Positions 51,839 to 57,885 of a stretch of DNA of 57,885 nt are shown piece after piece (the stretch's first letter is position 1; each line of letters opens with the position of its first letter). The notes beneath the pieces are model-generated. The model made no database searches, was not told the origin of the DNA, and saw only the letters and a program-made list of their open reading frames with translations. The translations under genes were made by a program, and so were the position numbers. The stretch is from Pseudomonas fluorescens (GTDB lineage Bacteria; Pseudomonadota; Gammaproteobacteria; Pseudomonadales; Pseudomonadaceae): the NCBI RefSeq assembly GCF_018614655.1, contig NZ_JAGGOG010000016.1:363785-421669 (forward strand). Direction: 5' to 3'.

Positions 51839-53185
51839 ATGCAGAACTCGACCCAAGCGGCGAATGCCTGGCGCATTCTGTTCCTGTTGTTCCTGGCCAA
51901 CCTGTTCAATTTTTTCGATCGCACCATCCCCGCGATCATTATCGAACCGATCCGTATGGAGTGGCACCTCAGCGACTTCCAACTGGGCATCATCGGTACC
52001 GCCTTTACCATCGTCTATGCCATTGCCGGCCTGCCCCTGGGGCGCATGGCCGATACCGGTTCGCGCAGCAAGCTGATGGGCTGGGGCCTGGCGGCATGGA
52101 GCGGGCTGACGGCGGTCAATGGTTTGGTGGGCAGTTTCTGGACCTTCCTGCTGGTACGCATGGGCATCGGTATCGGTGAAGCCAGCTATGCGCCAGCGGC
52201 CAATTCGTTGATTGGTGACCTGTTCCCGGCTCACCGCAGGGCCAGGGCCATGGGCATTTTCATGCTGGGCCTGCCCTTGGGCCTGTTGCTGGCGTTCTTC
52301 ACCATCGGCGCGATGGTCAAGGCGTTCGACAGCTGGCGCGCGCCGTTCTTTATTGCCGCCGTGCCGGGGTTGATCCTTGCGGTGTTCATGTTTTTTATCA
52401 AAGAACCCAAGCGCGGAGCGGCGGAAACCGTGCAGGTTTCCCAGGAGCGTGTGGACCGTCCGGTTCGCCGCGTGTTGGCCATTCCAACTTTTCTCTGGCT
52501 GGTGCTGGCCGGGCTGTGCTTCAACTTTGCGACGTACGCCTGCAATTCATTTCTGGTGCCGATGCTACAGCGCTACTTTCTGATGCCGTTGCAGGACGCG
52601 GCTGTCGCGACCGGGGTCATTGTCGGCGTGACGGGGCTGGTAGGCCTGACGCTGGGGGGATGGATTGCTGACAAGATCCATCAACGAATTGCCAATGGTC
52701 GGCTGTTGTTCGCTGCGTTCAGCCTGATCATTTCGACTGTTACCACTGCGTGGGCGTTGCATGCCGGGCGGATCGATATCGGTGTGTTTGTGGCGCTGTT
52801 CAGTGTTGGATGGTTGTTTGCCTACAACTTCTATACCTGCGTTTACACCGCGATTCAGGATGTGGTGGAGCCGCGCCTTCGAGCCACAGCCATGGCGCTG
52901 TATTTTGCCGGGTTGTATTTGTTGGGCGGCGGTTTGGGGCCGGTGGTAGTGGGTGCTTTGTCCGATCATTTTGCTCATTCGGCGATGTACGCGGCGGGCG
53001 TTGAACAGATGACTGAGGCGTTTAAAGCCGTGGGGCTGCATGACGCCATGTACTTGATCCCGGTGGCGTTGTTTTTGACCATGCTGTTTCTGTTCCAGGC
53101 GTCGCGGTGTTTTGTGAAGGATGCCAAGCGGATGAAGGACGGGTTGGTGGCGGAAGAGGTGCCGGCGACCGCAGTCACCGCCTGA
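51839..53185 (+). CDS. MFS transporter (Spinster-like)
   Basis: 448 residues from ATG after AGAGA; the frame runs upstream to 51383 but without transporter features. Twelve membrane helices expected. The MFS loop-2 motif is GLPLGRMADTGSRSKLMGWG (about 59-78), and GIGIGEASYAPAANSLIGDL is the Spns-type segment in helix 4. Substrate unknown; relatives move lipids, sugars or drugs. A dispersed repeat and a terminator follow the stop. Confidence 0.88.
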   Translation: MQNSTQAANAWRILFLLFLANLFNFFDRTIPAIIIEPIRMEWHLSDFQLGIIGTAFTIVYAIAGLPLGRMADTGSRSKLMGWGLAAWSGLTAVNGLVGSFWTFLLVRMGIGIGEASYAPAANSLIGDLFPAHRRARAMGIFMLGLPLGLLLAFFTIGAMVKAFDSWRAPFFIAAVPGLILAVFMFFIKEPKRGAAETVQVSQERVDRPVRRVLAIPTFLWLVLAGLCFNFATYACNSFLVPMLQRYFLMPLQDAAVATGVIVGVTGLVGLTLGGWIADKIHQRIANGRLLFAAFSLIISTVTTAWALHAGRIDIGVFVALFSVGWLFAYNFYTCVYTAIQDVVEPRLRATAMALYFAGLYLLGGGLGPVVVGALSDHFAHSAMYAAGVEQMTEAFKAVGLHDAMYLIPVALFLTMLFLFQASRCFVKDAKRMKDGLVAEEVPATAVTA

Positions 53186-53248
53186 ACTGTAGATACCTTC
53201 TTGCGCGTCACCAGGCAAGAGCCCTGTCAGGTCATACATTTGGCCCGT

Positions 53249-53358
53249 TGTAGCCGCTGCCGAGGCACGAGGCTGCAATAAGGGCCGCAGGACCTTCAGT
53301 GGTTTCAAGATCCTGGCGACTGCTGCGCAGCCGATCGCAGGCTGCGCCAGCGGCTACA
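53249..53358. repeat. Dispersed 110-bp palindromic repeat
   Basis: Same family as 14375-14764, in reverse orientation, starting TGTAGCCGCTGCCGAGGCAC and ending GCTGCGCCAGCGGCTACA. It lies between the MFS stop and the terminator shared with rapA. It differs from the array copies at a handful of positions. Confidence 0.88.
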
Positions 53359-53360
53359 GG

Positions 53361-53397
53361 AATAAAAAAGGCCCGCATTGTGCGGGCCTTTTTATTC
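53361..53397. terminator. Bidirectional terminator between the MFS gene and rapA
   Basis: AAAAAAGGCCCGC, a 5-base loop and GCGGGCCTTTTT, with A-rich and T-rich flanks, 19 bases from the rapA stop. Works in both directions. Confidence 0.9.
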
Positions 53398-53415
53398 AGC
53401 AGGGCAGAGCGGTAA

Positions 53416-56262
53416 TCAACCCGCCACGAGTACCCGAATCGCTTCCAGTCGCAACGCCGCTTTGTCGAGCATGGCCAGGCCTTGCTCGCGTTGCTGGCGC
53501 AGGGCAACCAGTTCGCTGTCACGTACGGTCGGGTTGACCGCTTGCAGGGCAGTCAGTCGCGCCAGTTCTTCGTCGGTATCAGCGGCCAAACGACGCTGTG
53601 CCTCGGCCACACGTTCAGCGTGGCGCGGGAAGATTTTCTCTTCACCGGCGTTGATCCGTGGCGTCAGCTGGTCGCGCTGTGCCTGGACAAACTTGTTGGC
53701 GCTGGCCCGTGGCACGCTTTCCAGTTGGTCGTTCAAAGTTTCGAACGACACTCGACCGGACAAGTCATTACCGTTGGCATCCAGCAGGCAGCGCAGCGCG
53801 GCCGGTGGCAAGTAGCGGCCCAGTTGCAGCGAGCGCGGGGCAACCACTTCGCTGACGTAGAGCAGTTCCAGCAACACGGTACCGGGCTTGAGCGCCTTGT
53901 TCTTGATCAGCGCCACGGCGGTGTTGCCCATGGAGCCGGACAGCACCAAATCCATGCCGCCCTGAACCATCGGGTGTTCCCAGGTGATGAACTGCATGTC
54001 TTCGCGAGACAGCGCCTGGTTGCGGTCGTAGGTGATGGTCACGCCTTCGTCGTCGCCGAGCGGGAAGCTGGCATCGAGCATTTTTTCGCTGGGCTTGAGG
54101 ATCAGCGCGTTTTCCGAATGGTCTTCGCTGTCGATGCCGAAGGCGTCGAACAGGGTTTCCATGTAGATCGGCAGGGCGAACTGATCGTCTTGCTCAAGGA
54201 TGTCCTCGACCAGCGCGTCACCTTCGCCAGCGCCGCCGGAGTTGAGCTCCAGCAGACGATCGCGACCGGTGTGCAGTTCGGCTTCCAGACGCTCGCGCTC
54301 GGCGCGGGCTTCATCGATCAGCGCTTGCCACTCGCCGTCATCGGCGTTTTCCAGCAGCGGCAGCAGGCGTGGACCGAACTGATGCTGCAGGGCGTTGCCG
54401 GTCGGGCAGGTGTTGAGGAAGGCGTTCAGCGCTTCGTGGTACCACTGGAACAGCCGCTCTTGAGGGCTGGTTTCCAGGTAGGGCACGTGCAGTTCGATCA
54501 CATGTTTCTGGCCGATCCGGTCCAGACGGCCGATCCGCTGTTCCAGCAGGTCCGGGTGGGACGGCAGGTCGAACAGCACCAGGTGATGGGAGAACTGGAA
54601 GTTGCGACCTTCACTGCCGATTTCAGAGCAGATCAGCACTTGGGCGCCGAACTCTTCATCGGCGAAGTACGCAGCAGCGCGGTCCCGCTCGAGGATGTTC
54701 ATGCCTTCGTGGAACACTGTGGCCGGGATACCGGAGCGCACGCGCAGGGCGTCTTCCAGGTCCATCGCGGTTTCGGCGTGGGCGCAGATCACCAGGACCT
54801 TGGTGCGCTTGAGCATTTTCAGCTGGTCGATCAGCCACTCGACCCGAGGGTCGAAGCGCCACCAGCGTTGTTCTTCGTCGACGTCGGGCTGCGACTGGAA
54901 GCTGACTTCCGGGTACAGCTCGGCGTGTTCACCCAGCGGCAGTTCGAGGTACTCGTCCGGGCACGGCAGCGGGTAGGCGTGCAGCTTGCGCTCCGGGAAA
55001 CCTTGCACGGCGGCGCGGGTGTTGCGGAACAGCACGCGGCCAGTGCCATGGCGGTCCAGCAGTTCGCGGACCAGGCGGGCACTGGCTTGCGCATCGCCAT
55101 CGTTGACGGCGGCCAGCAGGGCTTCGCCTTCGTTGCCGAGGAAACCCTGAATGGTCTTGTGGGCGGCCGGGGACAGACGGCCCTTGTCCAGCAACTCCTG
55201 GACGGCCTCGGCCACCGGGCGATAGTTTTCGCTCTCGGCACGGAAGGCGTGCAGGTCGTGGAAACGGTTCGGGTCCAGCAGGCGCAGACGCGCAAAGTGA
55301 CTGTCCTGGCCCAGTTGCTCCGGGGTCGCGGTGAGCAGCAGTACGCCTGGAATCACTTCGGCCAGTTGTTCGACCAGCGAGTATTCAGGGCTGGCTTTCT
55401 CTTCATGCCACACCAGATGGTGGGCTTCGTCGACCACCAGCAAGTCCCAGCCGGCTGCGAACAGCGCGTCCTGGGCTTTCTCGTCGTCCACCAGCCATTC
55501 CAGGGCCACCAGCGCGAGCTGAGTGTCTTCGAAGGGGTTGGCGGCATCGCTTTCGATAAAGCGTTCTTCGTCGAACAGCGCAACCTGCAGGTTGAAGCGG
55601 CGGCGCATTTCCACCAGCCATTGGTGTTGCAGGTTTTCCGGGACCAGGATCAGCACGCGGCTGGCACGACCCGACAGCAACTGGCGATGGATTACCAGGC
55701 CGGCTTCGATGGTCTTGCCCAGGCCCACCTCATCTGCGAGCAAAACCCGTGGTGCGATACGGTCGGCGACTTCACGGGCAATGTGCAGTTGGTGCGCGAT
55801 AGGTTGCGCACGCACGCCGCCCAGGCCCCAGAGCGAGGACTGCAACTGGCGGCTGGTGTGTTCCAGGGTGTGGTAGCGCAGGGAGAACCAGGCCAGCGGA
55901 TCGATCTGCCCGGCGAACAGACGGTCGCTGGCCAGACGGAACTGGATGAAGTTCGACAGTTGGGTTTCTGGCAGGGTGACCTGCTCGTTCTGCCCATTGA
56001 GGCCGTGGTAGACCAGCAGGCCGTCGACATCGTCGACTTCGCGCACGGTCATTTTCCAGCCTTCGAAATGGGTGATGGTGTCACCCGGCGAGAACCTCAC
56101 ACGAGTGAGGGGCGCATTCCGTAGCGCATACTGGCGGGTGTCGCCAGTGGCCGGATAGAGCACGGTTAACAAGCGGCCGTCCTGTGCGAGAACGGTGCCT
56201 AACCCCAGCTCTGCTTCGCTGTCACTAATCCAGCGTTGCCCCGGTTGATACTGCTGCGCCAT
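53416..56262 (-). CDS. rapA: RNA polymerase-associated ATPase RapA (HepA)
   Basis: 948 residues, near the 968 of E. coli RapA. N-terminal Tudor-like domains (about 1-105) precede the SNF2/Swi2 ATPase: Walker A LADEVGLGKTIEAG (about 175-188) and DEAH box VVDEAHHLVW. The C-terminal helicase half has ICSEIGSEGRNFQF and LFDLPSHPDLLEQRIGRLDRIG (motifs V and VI), then RapA-specific domains. It recycles RNA polymerase after termination, best seen at high salt. P. aeruginosa carries it near nbdA as here. Confidence 0.97.
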   Translation of the reverse strand: MAQQYQPGQRWISDSEAELGLGTVLAQDGRLLTVLYPATGDTRQYALRNAPLTRVRFSPGDTITHFEGWKMTVREVDDVDGLLVYHGLNGQNEQVTLPETQLSNFIQFRLASDRLFAGQIDPLAWFSLRYHTLEHTSRQLQSSLWGLGGVRAQPIAHQLHIAREVADRIAPRVLLADEVGLGKTIEAGLVIHRQLLSGRASRVLILVPENLQHQWLVEMRRRFNLQVALFDEERFIESDAANPFEDTQLALVALEWLVDDEKAQDALFAAGWDLLVVDEAHHLVWHEEKASPEYSLVEQLAEVIPGVLLLTATPEQLGQDSHFARLRLLDPNRFHDLHAFRAESENYRPVAEAVQELLDKGRLSPAAHKTIQGFLGNEGEALLAAVNDGDAQASARLVRELLDRHGTGRVLFRNTRAAVQGFPERKLHAYPLPCPDEYLELPLGEHAELYPEVSFQSQPDVDEEQRWWRFDPRVEWLIDQLKMLKRTKVLVICAHAETAMDLEDALRVRSGIPATVFHEGMNILERDRAAAYFADEEFGAQVLICSEIGSEGRNFQFSHHLVLFDLPSHPDLLEQRIGRLDRIGQKHVIELHVPYLETSPQERLFQWYHEALNAFLNTCPTGNALQHQFGPRLLPLLENADDGEWQALIDEARAERERLEAELHTGRDRLLELNSGGAGEGDALVEDILEQDDQFALPIYMETLFDAFGIDSEDHSENALILKPSEKMLDASFPLGDDEGVTITYDRNQALSREDMQFITWEHPMVQGGMDLVLSGSMGNTAVALIKNKALKPGTVLLELLYVSEVVAPRSLQLGRYLPPAALRCLLDANGNDLSGRVSFETLNDQLESVPRASANKFVQAQRDQLTPRINAGEEKIFPRHAERVAEAQRRLAADTDEELARLTALQAVNPTVRDSELVALRQQREQGLAMLDKAALRLEAIRVLVAG

Positions 56263-56478
56263 GCTGCCTGACTCCCGCCGTGAAAAAGCCGACTATTCTA
56301 ACGGAACACGGCTTCCAGACCAAAAGGAATAGGTGCAGCTTCAAGCTTTAAGCTGTAAGCGGCAAGAAAAAGGGCAGTGCGTTCGTCAGATAGATGACGA
56401 TTGGTTCACAAGTTGGCGAGCGCAGGCTCAAGTCGTTACCTCACCAGCCGACAGCTTGCTGACAGGAGACCGATAATT

Positions 56479-56820
56479 ATGCTGCCACCCATGCTGCCCT
56501 TGAGTGTTGTGCCCGTGACGTCGCAACTCGATCCGGCACGCCAGAAACCCGATATCCCTCCCGTGGCGCCGGTTCAACCGGGCTCCAACCAAAGCACCAT
56601 CGACTTGAAAAAAGGCGATGCCGAACAGTCGACTTTGCTGCTGCGCGAGGAACAGCGACGTCAGCAGGAACAGCAGAAGCGTCGGCGTGAAGCCAACGAA
56701 GATGCTGAACAGCACCTGGCTATTCCTGGCGATGAACTCAACGCCGACAATACCGTGCCGGTGATACCGCTGATCGAGGATGCGCCCCGGCAAGGGTTGT
56801 GGGTGGATGTCGAGGTCTAA
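56479..56820 (+). CDS. Small charged conserved protein, function unknown
   Basis: 113 residues from ATG with GGAGAC upstream. The N-terminal 40 residues are Pro-rich (MLPPMLPLSVVPVT), then a strongly charged helix (LLREEQRRQQEQQKRRREAN, about 57-76), probably a coiled coil, then an acidic end. No signal or membrane segment. I recall similar proteins beside rapA in pseudomonads, sometimes mislabelled as aspartate-semialdehyde dehydrogenase. Divergent from rapA. Confidence 0.7.
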   Translation: MLPPMLPLSVVPVTSQLDPARQKPDIPPVAPVQPGSNQSTIDLKKGDAEQSTLLLREEQRRQQEQQKRRREANEDAEQHLAIPGDELNADNTVPVIPLIEDAPRQGLWVDVEV

Positions 56821-56900
56821 GGTAGCCGCGTACGAGGCTGCGATGGGCTGCTGGCAGACCCTGAGGGCTTCAAAGGTGCGCAGGGGCCAGCAAGGGCGGA
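56821..56900. repeat. Decayed copy of the dispersed palindromic repeat
   Basis: GGTAGCCGCGTACGAGGCTG followed by CGATGGG resembles the start of the 110-bp family (TGTAGCCGCTGCCGAGGTAC), but the far end no longer matches. It lies directly after the stop of the charged-protein gene. Confidence 0.5.
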
Positions 56901-57063
56901 AAATCCTTGTGCAGTAACACGTTATGGGTTCGTTGGGTCAGTGGGAAAGTCCGGTTTTGCAGGCAAGTCGGGCCGATGACATGGATTTTGTTGACGGTCT
57001 GTTTGCGGCACGGCGGGTCAGGCCGCATTATTGAGGCATTCCAGCCACTGCGTAAGCCAAGCC

Positions 57064-57225
57064 ATGAGTGACGATGACAAGCTGATTGACCTGAATGCCG
57101 AACGGGCCAAACGTGTGCATGACCTCAATGACAAACGCCTTAATGAAGTACGCCAGGCGTTTGAACAGGCGATGCCGTTGGGAAAAGCCAAGAAAAAGTC
57201 GAAAAGCAAACCGAAAAAGCGTTGA
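57064..57225 (+). CDS. Small basic-tailed conserved protein
   Basis: 53 residues. Acidic start (MSDDDKLIDLNAERAKRV), a helix in the middle and a Lys-rich end (KAKKKSKSKPKKR). No clear ribosome site. A perfect hairpin terminator follows the stop at once, supporting that it is expressed. Function unknown. Confidence 0.6.
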   Translation: MSDDDKLIDLNAERAKRVHDLNDKRLNEVRQAFEQAMPLGKAKKKSKSKPKKR

Positions 57226-57226
57226 G

Positions 57227-57260
57227 CTGACCTGCATCTATTGATGCAGGTCAGTTATTT
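57227..57260 (+). terminator. Terminator after the small basic gene
   Basis: CTGACCTGCATC, a 4-base loop and GATGCAGGTCAG, then TTATTT. A perfect 12-bp stem beginning 2 bases past the stop. Confidence 0.85.
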
Positions 57261-57289
57261 CCCTTCTTTACGCCCCGTCGCGGGCGACA

Positions 57290-57303
57290 TTGATCCTTGT
57301 CAA
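57290..57303 (+). promoter_or_regulatory. Anr/Fnr-box-like site upstream of the CcoM-like gene
   Basis: TTGATCCTTGTCAA matches the Anr consensus TTGAT-N4-ATCAA with one mismatch. Its centre (57296.5) lies about 41 bases before a plausible start at about 57337, following a -10-like TTAACT at 57325-57330, the usual spacing for activation by Anr under low oxygen. Confidence 0.65.
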
Positions 57304-57368
57304 TTTCTCCTCTCGTCTTCTTGGTTAACTTAGCTCTATCGCAACAGGGCAAGTGCAGGAGGCCGGTC

Positions 57369-57485
57369 ATGTTTTTCGATAATGTCGTATTTGCCGGAGT
57401 GCTGACTGTCGGCCTCATGGTGATGTTTTTTGTAGGATTTGGAATTTTTATCTGGAAGGACGCTAACAAGCGTAAGAAGCCTTAG
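57369..57485 (+). CDS. ccoM: CcoM-like small subunit of cbb3-type cytochrome oxidase
   Basis: 38 residues: a short start (MFFDNVVFAG), one membrane helix and a basic end (WKDANKRKKP). Length and pattern agree with CcoM, the single-helix subunit seen in the P. stutzeri cbb3 oxidase structure, as I recall it. An Anr-like box upstream suits microaerobic expression together with the oxidase. The ccoNOQP genes are not in the window, so it is an orphan locus. A terminator follows. Confidence 0.75.
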   Translation: MFFDNVVFAGVLTVGLMVMFFVGFGIFIWKDANKRKKP

Positions 57486-57519
57486 GTCTTTCCGGGTTAC
57501 ATGAGCACGCAAGGCATTT

Positions 57520-57546
57520 TGGGCGACTTCGGTCGCCCTTTTTTTG
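57520..57546 (+). terminator. Terminator after the CcoM-like gene
   Basis: GGGCGAC, TTCG loop and GTCGCCC followed by seven T residues, about 35 bases past the stop. Confidence 0.92.
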
Positions 57547-57589
57547 CTTGGGATTTGGTGGGGTGGGGGGCGGTTTTTTAGCTGGCAAG

Positions 57590-57885
57590 GATGAGTGCAT
57601 ATCTGTTGCTGCGGTTACGGCTGCTATTGGTTTCGCTTTTACAGCGACTCACTTTGCAAAAGCGGCAAAGTAAGCAAAACGCTCTTGCCCCACCACTCGG
57701 TGCCTCGCCTAGGCTCGGCATGCCCTCACTCCGGCATTGCTCCGTGGGCCGCCGCAATGGGCCATCCCTGGCCCAGTGCGGCTAAACCGGCGTCCTGCCG
57801 GTTTACCCACGGATCAATGCCTACGTTCAGCCAGCGTGGTTTAACGGGGCGCCTAAGATCAACGTCAAAAGCAGATCAAGAGCAC
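57590..57885. repeat. Dispersed repeat of the P. fluorescens group, running off the window
   Basis: The stretch from about 57640 (GCGACTCACTTTGCAAAAGC) onwards matches what I recall as a multicopy element in this group that encodes a spurious Arg/Leu-rich open frame. GGTTTAACGGGGCGCCTAAG near 57838 belongs to it. An inverted pair AACCGGC/GCCGGTT lies at 57786-57804. Only one copy is in view, so the call is from memory. Confidence 0.5.

Noticed and set aside
53482..56124. 880-codon open frame on the plus strand opposite rapA
   Set aside because: Same antisense effect; the product is Val/Gln/Phe-rich without motifs, and rapA is certain on the other strand.
1..57885. tRNA, rRNA, prophage or insertion sequence
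   Set aside because: I saw no tRNA-like cloverleaf, rRNA sequence, transposase or integrase in the window; the repeats are non-coding.

Overview
The window is chromosomal DNA of a Pseudomonas, most likely the P. fluorescens group. This rests on the gene content (adhC-fghA, ispF-truD-surE-pcm-nlpD-rpoS, quiP, nbdA-like, rapA), gene neighbourhoods that I recall from P. aeruginosa, high-GC codon use, and abundant REP/REPIN sequences of the GTGGGAGCGGGCTTGC type. I could run no database search, so family names come from recognising motifs and lengths.

Layout. 1-8.2 kb: a LysR regulator divergent from the glutathione-dependent formaldehyde detoxification pair adhC-fghA, then the tightly coupled block ispF-truD-surE-pcm-nlpD-rpoS. 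8.2-9.9 kb: a nested REPIN, a cold-shock gene, dcd and a small conserved gene. 9.9-14.1 kb: an aotJQMOP-type basic amino-acid ABC transporter operon on the minus strand. 14.3-14.8 kb: a tandem array of 140-bp repeats. 14.8-18.8 kb: an Ntn-hydrolase acylase (quiP-like), a glutathione transferase and an isochorismatase-fold hydrolase. 18.8-31.9 kb: SEC-C zinc proteins, OmpA-type lipoproteins, a collagen-like secreted protein, dinG, a secreted glycoside hydrolase, a serine hydrolase, pdxH and a glycine-zipper lipoprotein. 32-33.5 kb: an S-type pyocin/colicin-E3-like toxin with an immunity gene. 33.6-40.2 kb: nhaA, a PLP enzyme of the cysteine synthase fold, an FAD oxidoreductase, a lipoprotein, and an SDR gene with a divergent LysR gene. 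40.2-42.7 kb: a bufferin operon (bufA1, bufB of the MNIO/DUF692 family, bufC, DoxX-like). 42.9-47.9 kb: the branched-chain amino-acid transporter braCDEFG. 48-57.9 kb: a DUF2288 gene, an MHYT-GGDEF-EAL c-di-GMP enzyme, a YkgJ-type cysteine-cluster protein, an MFS transporter, rapA, small genes, a 38-residue CcoM-like cbb3 oxidase subunit behind an Anr-box-like site, and a dispersed repeat running off the window end.

How the parts fit. Most of the window is housekeeping and envelope biology. The accessory or less-described parts are the bufferin operon (a post-translationally modified, probably metal-binding periplasmic peptide), the E3-like toxin/immunity pair, the collagen-like protein coupled to a small membrane protein, the Lys/Ala-tailed OmpA lipoprotein, and the repeat families. 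Both ABC transporter operons carry a hairpin terminator between the binding-protein gene and the permease genes, a simple way to make excess binding protein.
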